DNA of 64,000 nucleotides from Usitatibacter rugosus (GCF_013003965.1 NZ_CP053069.1:899419-963418); one strand, 5' to 3'; positions 41,816-49,851 are shown, numbered from the stretch's first letter. Made by a program: numbers and translations. Notes: generated from the letters alone by a model not told the origin.

Positions 41816-42067
41816 ATGACTGCTGCCGAACTGACCACCCCTGCGGTGGCGATTACGCCCGACCGCGCCGCGCGTGCCCCCAAAGGCCGCAACGATTCCC
41901 CGATCTTTCTGGACCTCAGCTTGCCCGGCACGGCGCTGTACTGGACCACGCGCTGGGGCGTCACGCTCGAAGTGCTCCAGCAAGCCGTCGCGATCGTCGG
42001 CTCGAACTCGGCCGATGTCGCCGCGCACCTGGGCCTGCCGAAACGGAAGTCCGCGCTCGCGTCGTAA
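41816..42067 (+). CDS. DUF3606-like small protein
   Basis: An 83-residue protein with ribosome site AGAGGA. After a Thr/Ala-rich disordered N-terminus (about 1-45), the segment YWTTRWGVTLEVLQQAVAIVGSNSADVAAHLG fits the short DUF3606 pattern (W-x-V-T..L..AV..VG....V..HL). Function unknown. It lacks a double-glycine leader, so it is not a second precursor. It is divergent from the export operon and is the last gene with the local high GC before the island. Confidence 0.65.
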   Translation: MTAAELTTPAVAITPDRAARAPKGRNDSPIFLDLSLPGTALYWTTRWGVTLEVLQQAVAIVGSNSADVAAHLGLPKRKSALAS

Positions 42068-42160
42068 GTGATGTCAAGACAGGGAGCCATGGCCTTGTCC
42101 GTTTCGCCCCGCTGATCCGACTTGGGAGGGGCTGGGCCTGCTGGGCATTCCCTGAAGAGT

Positions 42161-42191
42161 CCAACGCCGGAAACGGTACGCCGGGCGTTGG
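42161..42191. repeat. Hairpin at the left edge of the island
   Basis: CCAACGCC (42161-42168) pairs with GGCGTTGG (42184-42191). A related TCCGGCGTT follows at 42231-42239. It lies in the 180-bp gap where base composition changes. It could be a terminator for the 41816 gene (no U-run) or an element end. Confidence 0.4.
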
Positions 42192-42247
42192 CGACTAAAT
42201 TTACCTGCCTTACGTCGCTCCGGTACCCTCTCCGGCGTTAGTCTCAT

Positions 42248-42949
42248 ATGACCATGAGCCAGCTAACCCGGCGGGAGCGCGCAGTGACCTATGAACGATG
42301 GGATCGTCTCGCCAAGGTTCTCTTGGGCGACCTAGTCCGCGCCTCCCTACCTGATCTATTTGCTCCCCTAGAGGATGTCGCCAAGCGAATCGCCCTTCGG
42401 TATCGCTTGTCAGGAATAGAGACTAGCGAACTGGCGGACTTTCTGAGAGATCGGTTAGAGCAGTGGAATGCTCCGACGCGCCTCGGCTTATCGATTGGTG
42501 AGGGTCTTTTCCGCTGGTCCTTTCGAGTTGCTGACAATAGGGCGAAGAGCGTCGTTCGTTCGAGGGTTCGAAAAGGAAAGATCGAATTAGATGCACCTTG
42601 TTCGCTGAGCGAAGGTACTGATGTTCACGATGCCCTGGTCGCGCGCGTGGTGGATCAAAACGAAAGTACAGGCAAGGAACTTGCGCTAATTCAGATAAGC
42701 CGTTTCGTGGATTGGCTGCGTAGTGTAGAAAATAGAAATGAGGAGTTGGCGCTCTTGGCCCAAAGGCTGGGCCTCGAAGGTGAGGATCGTGCGCCAGTCG
42801 AATGTCCCAAATGGGATGAGCTGAAAACCAAGGCCGTTGCTAAGCGGCTGAGAAGTTTGTGGGTGGCCTTTGATTCGGGTGGCCCCATGCCGGCCGCGCG
42901 CACGCGCAGAGCCGTTCGGATCCCCACAAAAGCGAAGGATATGACATGA
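42248..42949 (+). CDS. Unknown protein, faint sigma-70-like pattern
   Basis: A 233-residue basic protein of unknown family. The segment ETSELADFLRDRLEQW...GEGLFRWSFRVADNRAKSVVRSRVRK loosely resembles region 2 of ECF sigma factors (DLxQexxlrl...f..Wl..iarN...d..R). A later LAQRLGLEG...WDELKTKAVAKRLRSL could be a degenerate region 4. This is pattern reading only. It overlaps the next gene by ATGA. Codon use is less G/C-biased than in the flanking chromosome, in keeping with acquisition. Confidence 0.5.
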   Translation: MTMSQLTRRERAVTYERWDRLAKVLLGDLVRASLPDLFAPLEDVAKRIALRYRLSGIETSELADFLRDRLEQWNAPTRLGLSIGEGLFRWSFRVADNRAKSVVRSRVRKGKIELDAPCSLSEGTDVHDALVARVVDQNESTGKELALIQISRFVDWLRSVENRNEELALLAQRLGLEGEDRAPVECPKWDELKTKAVAKRLRSLWVAFDSGGPMPAARTRRAVRIPTKAKDMT

Positions 42950-43386
42950 AAAAAGTGCGCCCCACGGATCTGGCCATCGACAGAATCCAGGGCATGGTCG
43001 CCGGGCCGGTAATCCCGAAACACGCCCGGACGATTCTGTCCGGCGTTAAATCCGACGCCCTCAATGACACGGCAACAGGTAACGTGAGCCTAAATCTCGG
43101 CTTCATTGTTGGCACGGGAAGCGATGAAGAGCCAATGAAGAACGATATTGTCGCCGAGGTCATGTCCCGGTTTGCCATATCGCGAGAGGCCGCAATAGTT
43201 CGCCTAGTCGGGCTGCGGATGGCACTGCATGATTTCTTTGTGTCAGGGGTTGCGGGTGGCATTGGCGATCGGAGCATGACCGATAGCTGCCGGAGGCTGG
43301 TTGAACGCCTCGACGAGAATGACTCTGTTCTGATGGCAATTCCGTCCGAGCGATTGGACGAGTTGCTTGAGTTTCAGCGGCGGTAG
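42946..43386 (+). CDS. Unknown 146-residue protein coupled to the preceding gene
   Basis: No family recognised. The N-terminal half is mixed (KVRPTDLAIDRIQGMVAGP). The central segment VMSRFAISREAAIVRLVGLRMALHDFF is helical and could be a short DNA- or protein-binding bundle. The C-terminus is acidic and helical. Start overlaps the preceding stop by ATGA, so the two products are probably made together and may interact. A/T-richer than the core genome. Confidence 0.55.
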   Translation: MKKVRPTDLAIDRIQGMVAGPVIPKHARTILSGVKSDALNDTATGNVSLNLGFIVGTGSDEEPMKNDIVAEVMSRFAISREAAIVRLVGLRMALHDFFVSGVAGGIGDRSMTDSCRRLVERLDENDSVLMAIPSERLDELLEFQRR

Positions 43387-43404
43387 CGGTTTGTAGGAGA
43401 GCTG

Positions 43405-43563
43405 CTATTGAAGGCGCGTTGGATTGCCTCCATAATGTCGGTGGATGGGTAACTCCTAGGCAATCCGCGACGCCTGAAAGGGTATCGTAAGCACGCTGTA
43501 AGCGTGCCGGCCCTAGGGTCCATCCAGTCATTCAAAGGGGCCCCCATGTGGGGCCCCTTTTCC
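43405..43563 (+). ncRNA. Candidate structured small RNA ending in a terminator
   Basis: The 192-bp gap after the 146-residue gene holds no ORF. It contains a long-range stem (GGATTGCC at about 43423 pairs with GGCAATCC at about 43465, with GGCG/CGCC extending it), then a hairpin GCACGC-tgtaa-GCGTGC (about 43491-43507), then the strong terminator. Alternatively it is just the 3' untranslated region of the upstream pair. Confidence 0.4.
43534..43563 (+). terminator. Strong intrinsic terminator
   Basis: AAAGGGGCCCC, CATG loop region, GGGGCCCCTTTT followed by CC and TT: an 11-bp near-perfect stem with a T-run. It ends transcription of the 42248-43386 pair (or the candidate RNA) 15 bp before the DUF3800 gene. 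Confidence 0.85.
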
Positions 43564-43578
43564 TTGGGAAGCTGACAT

Positions 43579-44235
43579 ATGCCTTCGTCAATAATCTATC
43601 TCGATGAAAGCGGTGACCTGGGATGGACGTTCTCTGCGCCCTATCGAAACGGAGGTTCTAGCCGCTTTCTGACCATTTCAGCCCTTTGTACGCCGGTAGA
43701 ACACAAACATCGGCCAAAGCGCGTGGTCAAGAAGGTCTATGAACACGCCAAACGGCCCGCCAGCAAAGAGCTGAAATGGGTAGATCTTGCCCCCAATGAT
43801 CGACGCTACTTTGTCGAGCAAACGCGTGCGATGTGTGATGCATATCCGGAGATTGGGCTTCACGCGATCGTAGTCAACAAACAGAACGTGCTCGAACACA
43901 TCCGTAAAGACTCGAACAAACTCTATAACTACATGATCAAGTTGGCGCTGCTAGACCGAATGGCAACCAATGATGTTGTGACCCTTGTTCCTGATCCGCG
44001 ATCAATCAAGGTTGAAAGCGGCAACAGTCTGCATGACTATTTGCAGACGGAGCTTTGGTTCACGAAAAAGGCGAATACAAAGCTCAACACGCAGCCATGC
44101 GATAGTCAAAACTCAAAAGGGGTGCAATTCGCGGACTTTCTGGCGGGGGTTGTCCAGAGTCGATTCGAAGACAATGATGCCTCGCTAGTTCAGCTGCTTG
44201 GAACCAGATTGCACCTCAACCGGCTGTTTTGGTAG
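43579..44235 (+). CDS. DUF3800 protein (RNase H-like fold)
   Basis: A 218-residue protein with the DUF3800 signature: N-terminal SIIYLDESGDLGWTF (acidic Asp-Glu pair) and C-terminal KGVQFADFLAGVVQSRFED, with a central HAIVVNKQNV strand. DUF3800 proteins are predicted nucleases of RNase H-like fold, found often on plasmids, prophages and defence islands. It stands between a terminator and a serine protease gene in A/T-richer DNA. A self-standing defence or toxin role is possible but unproven. Confidence 0.82.
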   Translation: MPSSIIYLDESGDLGWTFSAPYRNGGSSRFLTISALCTPVEHKHRPKRVVKKVYEHAKRPASKELKWVDLAPNDRRYFVEQTRAMCDAYPEIGLHAIVVNKQNVLEHIRKDSNKLYNYMIKLALLDRMATNDVVTLVPDPRSIKVESGNSLHDYLQTELWFTKKANTKLNTQPCDSQNSKGVQFADFLAGVVQSRFEDNDASLVQLLGTRLHLNRLFW

Positions 44236-44266
44236 TTCTTGATCGCCAACGCGTGCTCAAGAGAGA

Positions 44267-45148
44267 GTGGGGCCAAGAGTGGCTAGAGACGATCCACCGG
44301 GATTCCACCCAACTGATCCGACTCAAAGCATTGGCCCGTTCGTCCTCCAGCTTGTGACTATTCATGAGGGTGTCGCCCATTGCATGGGCACGGCCACACT
44401 CATTGGTCGAGGCTTGGCGCTCACTGCTGGGCACGTGATGGCGGCATGCAAGCAGGCCTATGGTTTGCGAACGACCGGCGAAGGCGAAGTCGAGGGCGAC
44501 TTTCGTCTTTACGGGTGCCAGCACGTTGGAGGAGAGGTCAGACAGTTTCTGATTGACATGTTTTTTGCCCAGGAACAGACCGACGTGGCCGTACTTCGCC
44601 TTCGACTTGGAGAGGCGGAGTGGCTTCCGACGGGATTTCCGCGATGGACGCTGCTTCCACCGAAAATAGGAGAGCGAGTGTTTGCCTTCGGCTATGCCGG
44701 CATTGCGACTCAGGACGTCGACGGCAACACCCTAATAACGAGAGACGCCCGTACGAGTGTGGGAGAGGTCAAGGAACACCATCTCGGTGGGCGAGATCGT
44801 CTACTGGCGCCGTTCCCGTGCTTCAGAACAAACAACAGATTCGATGATGCGATGAGCGGCGGGCCTGTGTTTACGGAGGGCGGCCGCTTATGCGGGGTGA
44901 TCTGCGCTAACCTCCCTCCAGCCCAGGAGGGCGAGGAGCACAGCTCACTGGTCAGCCTTCTCTGGCCGATACTTGGAGCAAACGTGGAACTGTTGCGAGC
45001 CGACACGACGTCAGATAGCAGCCGTCTCATTGACGTGATGCCCAGAGACAACGCAAGCATCGAAGGCATTGATCGGGTATTCGTTGCGGGCAAATTGATT
45101 GGGATCGACCTTACCGAAAGGCTCTCTAGCGCCGAAGGTCCGAGCTGA
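44267..45148 (+). CDS. Trypsin-like serine protease
   Basis: A 293-residue chymotrypsin-fold protease: His in ALTAGHVMAACKQ (about 57), Asp in EQTDVAVLRLRL (about 104) and Ser in DDAMSGGPVFTEGG (about 196) form a complete triad. No signal peptide is evident, so it may work in the cytoplasm. The start is GTG 44267 or GTG 44279; no ATG is near. It follows the DUF3800 gene by 31 bp on the same strand. Cytoplasmic trypsin-like proteases beside nucleases occur in several phage-defence modules. That link is inference here. Confidence 0.8.
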   Translation: MGPRVARDDPPGFHPTDPTQSIGPFVLQLVTIHEGVAHCMGTATLIGRGLALTAGHVMAACKQAYGLRTTGEGEVEGDFRLYGCQHVGGEVRQFLIDMFFAQEQTDVAVLRLRLGEAEWLPTGFPRWTLLPPKIGERVFAFGYAGIATQDVDGNTLITRDARTSVGEVKEHHLGGRDRLLAPFPCFRTNNRFDDAMSGGPVFTEGGRLCGVICANLPPAQEGEEHSSLVSLLWPILGANVELLRADTTSDSSRLIDVMPRDNASIEGIDRVFVAGKLIGIDLTERLSSAEGPS

Positions 45149-45206
45149 AGCGCATACCTGCTGGGAGTTTCGGTGCAGACTGCTGCTCAGTCCGCAAGCG
45201 TCGTAA

Positions 45207-45225
45207 GTGGTGCCGGGAGCGGGAA
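45207..45225. repeat. Distal copy of the tRNA-Leu 3' end (candidate attachment site)
   Basis: GTGGTGCCGGGAGCGGGAA, identical over 19 bp to 48484-48502, which covers the CCA end and acceptor stem of tRNA-Leu. The match stops there, so this is a tRNA fragment. It marks the far edge of DNA inserted at the tRNA. Confidence 0.72.
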
Positions 45226-45313
45226 CCACAGCACCGCGCCGCTTCCCTCGGACGAAGGGTTGGCACGCATACCCCCAAATCTACCCCTTGTGGGCTTCGA
45301 TACCCGCCGTCGG

Positions 45314-45961
45314 TCAACCGTTAGGACGTCTTGCACTCCGGGCGGGAGGCGCTTTTACAGCGACCATGTAGAGGCGTTGCTTGGTGAACCAGAGCTGTAG
45401 GTTCAAATCGGGATAGTCCAGCGTCTTTGTAGCGCCTTCGATGCTCGCCGTCGCCGGCGCTCCCAAGTGCGCTATCACTGTCTCCTCTGAAACGCCGGTT
45501 GAAAGGCCTACCACCGGCGGACAAAGACGATCGCCGGAATAGCACCTGATCCTAGTAACTATCTTGGGCTCTCCGGCGAAGTCCACCTCAATGCGAGGAT
45601 TCTCTGAGAATGACCATTCCGCATAGTTGTGAATCGTCTTGTCCTTCGGGATTGCGTCGGTACGGATGACCTCCGTCCAATTGTCGGTCCCGGTGAGATA
45701 AACGTTGTCAGGATAGCCCTTGATGTAGAGCACTTCCTTGGGCGACATCCCCGGAGACAGGCCGCTATACATGGTTTGCGGCGTCGGGCGGTCCTTGAAT
45801 TTCTCGTATCCAATGAGAGTAATCGTCAGGGTCCCGGCAATGAGGACAAGGCTCGCCGCGAACCATGCGGCGATGCGACGCCAGCGCCAGCGGTCACGCG
45901 TCCACCTATACAAAAGCAAGATCGCCACAACGACAGTGGAGAGAAATAAGCCGTCGCCCAT
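45314..45961 (-). CDS. Membrane-anchored hypothetical protein
   Basis: A 215-residue protein with two N-terminal hydrophobic segments (about 4-20, LFLSTVVVAILLLYRW; about 32-52, AAWFAASLVLIAGTLTITLIG) and an extracytoplasmic domain. The domain contains TMYSGLSPGMSPKEVLYIKGYP and GLSTGVSEETVIAHLGAP, two similar short units (G-x-S-x-x-V-x-x-x-x-G-x-P). These recall the repeat in BamE/SmpA-like small beta proteins. Two Cys (RCYSGDRLCPP) may pair. ATG 45961 is chosen before the first helix. Function unknown; in the island. Confidence 0.65.
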   Translation of the reverse strand: MGDGLFLSTVVVAILLLYRWTRDRWRWRRIAAWFAASLVLIAGTLTITLIGYEKFKDRPTPQTMYSGLSPGMSPKEVLYIKGYPDNVYLTGTDNWTEVIRTDAIPKDKTIHNYAEWSFSENPRIEVDFAGEPKIVTRIRCYSGDRLCPPVVGLSTGVSEETVIAHLGAPATASIEGATKTLDYPDLNLQLWFTKQRLYMVAVKAPPARSARRPNG

Positions 45962-46132
45962 CGTCACAATTTGCCTCCATTGCCCGACTTGTGTGGCAAA
46001 TCCTACTCCGTGGTAACTGATGGCTCGAACAGCAAAGGGCCGCTGAACGCGCAGTGCCACTCCCGCTTGCAGGCCGGTCTCGGAGTCAGCCCCCGCGCGC
46101 AAGCGACGACGCCAACTGATCGAGACCCCGAA

Positions 46133-46162
46133 AGAACAGGGGCGCCGAAGCGCCCCTGTTCT
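46133..46162 (-). terminator. Intrinsic terminator after the repeat protein gene
   Basis: A perfect 12-bp stem AGAACAGGGGCG / CGCCCCTGTTCT with a 6-base loop, followed on the minus strand by TTCG. It is 20 bp past the stop of the secreted repeat protein. Confidence 0.7.
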
Positions 46163-46182
46163 GCCAAATCCAGTCAACGCAC

Positions 46183-46572
46183 CTAGTTGCAGTAGCGCTG
46201 GCTCCCGATCGTTTGGCAGGTCACCTGACGGCCGTCGGGCATCGTGTAGTAGGTCTGGTTGCCGATCCGCTGGCCCGTGACTTGGGTGCCATTGGAGTTG
46301 TTCTGGTACGTCTGGTTGCCGATGCGCTGAACCGTCGCGGAGGAACCATCCGATCGGTTGATGTAAGTCTGGTTGCCGATTTGCTGAGCGGTGGAGCTCG
46401 AGCCGTCAGAGCGGTTCGTGTACACCTGGTTGCCGATCCTCTGGCTGGTGCTTGAGGTGCCGTCCGGGTTGTTGCAGTACGTGATCTGTCCGATCACCTG
46501 GCAGGTCTGCGCTTGGGAGGCGCCGGCGGCAAGCGCCAGGCCGAAGGCGGCAATGAGAGTGCGTGTGCGCAT
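46183..46572 (-). CDS. Secreted short-repeat protein
   Basis: A 129-residue exported protein: signal peptide about residues 1-21 (ASQAQ), then about six tandem units of roughly 18 residues with the pattern QRIGNQTYxNRSDGSSxT. The first and last units carry Cys pairs (TCQVIGQITYC and CQTIGSQRYC), which probably cap the array by disulfides. The regular Gly-Asn-Gln-x-Tyr strands and Asp-Gly turns suggest a small beta-solenoid or beta-hairpin ladder. Function unknown; surface adhesion or binding is plausible. A good ribosome site (GGAG) precedes the ATG. Confidence 0.78.
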   Translation of the reverse strand: MRTRTLIAAFGLALAAGASQAQTCQVIGQITYCNNPDGTSSTSQRIGNQVYTNRSDGSSSTAQQIGNQTYINRSDGSSATVQRIGNQTYQNNSNGTQVTGQRIGNQTYYTMPDGRQVTCQTIGSQRYCN

Positions 46573-46729
46573 GGCGGGCTCCTTGACGGCTTGTTGTCGG
46601 ATCAGGATACACCTCGATCAACGCGTGCGCGCTGCCCCTACATACGCAGGTAGGATTGGCGCCACAACGGCTGCGCCCTCAGAGGCGTATTCTTCTGCCA
46701 CAGATCGGCGAAACCGACGGGAGGTGCGC

Positions 46730-47077
46730 ATGAAGATTGGCAGCGCGACTCTGTTTGCTCTCTTGGCAATCGGCGCCGTTGAGGCTGAAGCCCAGGTTGC
46801 ATTGGCTTGCAGCTACCAGATGGGGACGGCGTACAGCTTTAAGGGAATCAAAGTAGAGAAGTTCACCCTCATCTTCGATGAGGCAACCCAGACCATCTCA
46901 ATCGACGGGGCTGCACCGCAGCCCGCGAAGATTAACGCGGCAGCAATTGAGTTCCCTAGCAATCGCAAGGGGTACACGGTTCTGATCAGTCGCGTGAGTG
47001 GTGCCGTCGCGATTGGAACGCAGCAAAACCCCCGCGCGATGCAGGGTAGTTGCAAGCGCAGCGCGCAGAAGTTTTAG
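46730..47077 (+). CDS. Exported hypothetical protein
   Basis: A 115-residue protein with signal peptide (about 1-22, VEAEAQV) and ribosome site GGGAGG. The mature part has strand-rich sequence (VEKFTLIFDEATQTISIDG) and two Cys. It resembles small periplasmic proteins that carry no named domain. Divergent from the repeat protein, which is also exported. Confidence 0.65.
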   Translation: MKIGSATLFALLAIGAVEAEAQVALACSYQMGTAYSFKGIKVEKFTLIFDEATQTISIDGAAPQPAKINAAAIEFPSNRKGYTVLISRVSGAVAIGTQQNPRAMQGSCKRSAQKF

Positions 47078-47088
47078 TGCCTCGCAGA

Positions 47089-47931
47089 ATGGAGAACTCG
47101 GATCGCATCGTTAAGGTGAACTGCGACTCGCGCGGCGCTCTCCTCCTAATGGAGCCAAACGGTAAGGAAACCAAGTTCGAGCGAACGTATCGGTCCGCCT
47201 ATTTGGTGGCTCAAGACCTTAGGGTTGTCCAAGGATATTCCGGCCTGGGCGAGAAGATTCTCCCCGTGACGACTGCTTACATTCGCGGAACATTCGCTTT
47301 CGAAGACGGAGGGGCATTCCAGGTCATCGGGCACGAGTGGAGTGCGGGCATGAGTATCGACGTGTCTTTCCTGGCTATCGATAGCGGAGAGTTTGAGCGA
47401 GATGTCGAGGAGCAACGGAATCGGAAGCTGCCCGAGCAAGAGCAGCCGCGTACACTTCTTGGCGGAGCTAAGCCACTTAATGTGAATATTGGATTCAGCG
47501 TCCATGATTGGGAGATCGGCTACAAGGACGAATGGTGGGCCACAGTGCTCGTGACTCCGGAGGAGTTCGAGAAGTTGGCCACCACCATCGAGAGCGAACG
47601 TCTTCGCTCGATGTTTCTGAGCCTGAGTTCCGTTAGTTTCTACACGAATGACCCTTACGCTGCTCCCAGCGCGAAAGGGATCATTTCCTACTTGAGGCCA
47701 AGCGAAGACGGGAAGGCCGACGTATCGACGACCGCGACCACCGGGAACCTCAGCTATTCGACCGCCATATGGAACCCACCGCCTCCTCTTGCCAGCGATT
47801 CCAAGCGGAATGACGGGGCCGCAGTGACCGAGCCATTCACGCCACCGCACAACTACGGCGAGGACCTCGCAAGTGCGCGGAACGCATTGTGGGCCATCGC
47901 GGCAGTCCTGGTGCTTCTCCTGTTCAAGTAG
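47089..47931 (+). CDS. Hypothetical protein with C-terminal membrane anchor
   Basis: A 280-residue protein of unknown family. It has a soluble, strand-rich body (about 1-240), then a Pro/Ser-rich stretch and a single C-terminal helix ALWAIAAVLVLLLFK reaching the last residue, like a tail anchor. ATG 47089 is used; an in-frame TTG at 47050 is possible but less likely. Eleven bases separate it from the exported protein upstream and nine from the membrane protein downstream, so the three look like an operon. Confidence 0.6.
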   Translation: MENSDRIVKVNCDSRGALLLMEPNGKETKFERTYRSAYLVAQDLRVVQGYSGLGEKILPVTTAYIRGTFAFEDGGAFQVIGHEWSAGMSIDVSFLAIDSGEFERDVEEQRNRKLPEQEQPRTLLGGAKPLNVNIGFSVHDWEIGYKDEWWATVLVTPEEFEKLATTIESERLRSMFLSLSSVSFYTNDPYAAPSAKGIISYLRPSEDGKADVSTTATTGNLSYSTAIWNPPPPLASDSKRNDGAAVTEPFTPPHNYGEDLASARNALWAIAAVLVLLLFK

Positions 47932-47940
47932 CGCCGAACA

Positions 47941-48381
47941 ATGGAGAAGGCACCCAACATGGAGCACACGGAGGAAGACCTTCTGGACTGGTGGTCTCCA
48001 CCAAAGGCTGCAACACGAAAGCAACTGATCTGGCACTACGTGCAGCTGGCGCTGCTGGTGCCAATTGGAACGGCCTTTGCCGTGAGCCTGGCTTTTATCA
48101 TGCTCGGCACCGTCATTCTGGTGTTGGGCCTGCTACTTTTTCTCCCCCAACTCGCGATCAGTTACCTCGCGGACAGGGCAGATGTACCGGAGGCAATGGC
48201 TCAGATGATTTCGGCACTCGCCCTGACCATCTGCACCGTCGATCTGGTGCGCTCTCGGCGCGCTTTCGAAAGGAGGCGGTCGGAGGTTTTCCAAGAGATC
48301 GCCTCCAATGTGTTTAGGCAACAGACTCCCTTAGGAATAGCGCCTGCGGGCGAGTCGCACGATCGCATCGAACCCCAGTAG
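47941..48381 (+). CDS. Small membrane protein
   Basis: A 146-residue protein with an acidic N-terminus (about 1-25), two adjacent hydrophobic segments (about 35-55 and 58-78), a third weaker one (about 88-104), and a basic cytoplasmic tail (RSRRAFERRRSEVFQEIASN). No family recognised. Last protein gene of the island before tRNA-Leu. Confidence 0.6.
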   Translation: MEKAPNMEHTEEDLLDWWSPPKAATRKQLIWHYVQLALLVPIGTAFAVSLAFIMLGTVILVLGLLLFLPQLAISYLADRADVPEAMAQMISALALTICTVDLVRSRRAFERRRSEVFQEIASNVFRQQTPLGIAPAGESHDRIEPQ

Positions 48382-48483
48382 CCTTAGCCGCCGATGCGGA
48401 TGAAGTCTCCAAGCTGGGCAGCCTGTCTCTCGAATGCCTGGGCGCTCTCACCGTCCAGCCGACGCAGGTCGCCTGCGTTTGAT

Positions 48484-48502
48484 GTGGTGCCGGGAGCGGG
48501 AA
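48484..48502. repeat. Proximal attachment repeat at the tRNA-Leu 3' end
   Basis: GTGGTGCCGGGAGCGGGAA, the tRNA 3' terminus plus one base, repeated identically 3.28 kb away at 45207. tRNA 3' ends are classic targets of tyrosine integrases. No integrase gene is seen between the copies. Confidence 0.72.
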
Positions 48503-48571
48503 TCGAACCCGCACGATGTTGCCACCGCGGGATTTTGAGTCCCGTGCGTCTACCAATTCCGCCATCCCGGC
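48485..48571 (-). tRNA. tRNA-Leu (CAA anticodon)
   Basis: Class II tRNA of 87 nt read on the minus strand. Acceptor GCCGGGA/TCCCGGC with discriminator A and encoded CCA, D-loop GGCGGAATTGGTAGACGC, anticodon loop CTCAAAA giving CAA, a variable arm, and T-loop GGTTCGATTCC. Its 3' end is the integration site of the adjacent island (19-bp repeat at 45207). Confidence 0.95.
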
Positions 48572-48614
48572 TTTGGGCTTGCCCCTCAGGACGAGGGGCA
48601 GGCGAAGAGGTCAA

Positions 48615-48622
48615 ATTATAAT
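48615..48622. promoter_or_regulatory. Overlapping divergent -10 boxes of queA and tRNA-Leu
   Basis: ATTATAAT gives TATAAT on the plus strand (48617-48622), about 7 bp before the queA GTG, and TATAAT on the minus strand (48620-48615), about 44 bp before the tRNA. No good -35 is visible for either. If used, queA mRNA would begin at or within a base or two of its start codon. Confidence 0.45.
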
Positions 48623-48628
48623 CGTTCG

Positions 48629-49654
48629 GTGCGCCTCGCCGACTTCGATTACGACCTTCCCTCCGAATTGATCGCCCAGCATCCGGCCGCGGATCGTTCC
48701 GCGAGCCGCTTGCTGCACCTCGACGGCCGTACCGGCACGCTCGAAGACCTCGCTTTCCACGATTTCTCGCGCCTCGTCGGGCCGCAGGACATCCTCGTCT
48801 TCAACGACACCAAGGTGATCAAGGCGCGCCTTCGCGGCCACAAGGACACGGGTGGCGAGGTGGAGGTGCTGGTCGAGCGCGTTCTGGATGAGCATCGCGC
48901 CCTGGCCCACGTGCGGGCGAGCAAGACACCCAAGGCGGGACGCAAGCTCGTGCTCACCGGCGGCATCGAAGCGGAGGTGCTGGGGCGGAAGGACGATCTC
49001 TACGAGCTGCGCTTCGAAGGCGGCGCGACGGTGCTCGATCAGCTCGCGGCGCACGGTGAAGTGCCGCTGCCGCCGTACATCACGCACAAGCCCGATGCCG
49101 CGGACGAATCGCGCTACCAGACGGTGTATGCGAGGGAGCCGGGCGCAGTGGCCGCGCCGACGGCGGGGCTGCACTTCGACACGGCGACACTGGAGGGATT
49201 GAAATCGCGCGGCATCCCGCTCTGCCACGTGACGCTGCACGTGGGTGCGGGCACGTTCCAGCCGGTGCGCGGCGACGATGTCGCGACACACGTGATGCAT
49301 TCGGAGTGGTACAGCATTCCGGAGGCGACGGTCACGGCCATCGCGAAGGCCAGGGCGAACAACGGTCGCGTGATCGCGGTGGGCACCACGACGCTGCGAG
49401 CACTCGAAGCGCGGGCCTCCGAAGGCCCGCTACGCGGAGGGGGGAGCGAGACGCGAATCTTCATCACGCCCGGCTTCGAGTTCAAGGTCGTCGACCGGCT
49501 GCTCACGAATTTCCACCTGCCGAAGTCGACGCTGCTCATGCTGGTGTCCGCATTCGCGGGCCTGGACAACGTTCGCGCCGCCTACTCGCACGCGGTGCGC
49601 GAGCGCTATCGGTTCTTCAGCTACGGCGACGCGATGCTGCTGGAGCGGGGCTAG
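48629..49654 (+). CDS. queA: S-adenosylmethionine:tRNA ribosyltransferase-isomerase
   Basis: A 341-residue enzyme of queuosine synthesis that transfers and isomerises the ribose of SAM onto preQ1-tRNA to give epoxyqueuosine. Signatures are [17 protein letters not shown], the [14 protein letters not shown] segment, [34 protein letters not shown] and [21 protein letters not shown]. The length is normal. The GTG start has no ribosome site and lies just after a TATAAT box, consistent with a leaderless message. Ends 4 bp inside the convergent small gene. Confidence 0.95.
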   Translation: MRLADFDYDLPSELIAQHPAADRSASRLLHLDGRTGTLEDLAFHDFSRLVGPQDILVFNDTKVIKARLRGHKDTGGEVEVLVERVLDEHRALAHVRASKTPKAGRKLVLTGGIEAEVLGRKDDLYELRFEGGATVLDQLAAHGEVPLPPYITHKPDAADESRYQTVYAREPGAVAAPTAGLHFDTATLEGLKSRGIPLCHVTLHVGAGTFQPVRGDDVATHVMHSEWYSIPEATVTAIAKARANNGRVIAVGTTTLRALEARASEGPLRGGGSETRIFITPGFEFKVVDRLLTNFHLPKSTLLMLVSAFAGLDNVRAAYSHAVRERYRFFSYGDAMLLERG

Positions 49655-49851
49655 TAGCCGTTCTGGACGCGGAAGCGCGCGTCGTACAGGAATTCCTCGA
49701 CGGGCTTGTACTCGGGAGCCCGTTCGTCGGCGAGATAGTGCGCGCTCTGCGAGCGTTCGATCGAGTCGGCGGCGTCCTGGAGCAGGCCCGCGATCCAGCG
49801 CAGCCCTTCGGCGCGCCAGGTGCGGTATTCGGGGGTGTTGGCGTAGTACAT
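49651..49851 (-). CDS. 66-residue hypothetical protein
   Basis: Small Trp/Tyr-rich protein ([35 protein letters not shown], then [15 protein letters not shown]). It looks amphipathic, with an N-terminal helix like DUF1127-type small proteins but without their Arg-rich core. It lies downstream of the DUF2917 gene on the same strand with a 14-bp gap, so it is probably cotranscribed. Function unknown. Confidence 0.6.
   Translation of the reverse strand: MYYANTPEYRTWRAEGLRWIAGLLQDAADSIERSQSAHYLADERAPEYKPVEEFLYDARFRVQNGY

Noticed and set aside
41816-42067. Second precursor peptide for the C39 exporter
   Set aside because: It has no double-glycine leader and fits the DUF3606 pattern.
43160-43531. 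Antisense ORF across the end of the 146-residue gene
   Set aside because: It runs through the gap with stems and has no ribosome site or recognisable domain.
45207-45225. A second tRNA gene
   Set aside because: Only the 3' 18 nt of a tRNA are present; no D-arm or anticodon arm follows. It is better read as an attachment repeat.
46183-46572. CRISPR array suggested by the regular repeats
   Set aside because: The repeats are in frame, about 54 bp, contiguous without spacers, and encode an exported protein with a signal peptide. No cas genes are present in the window.
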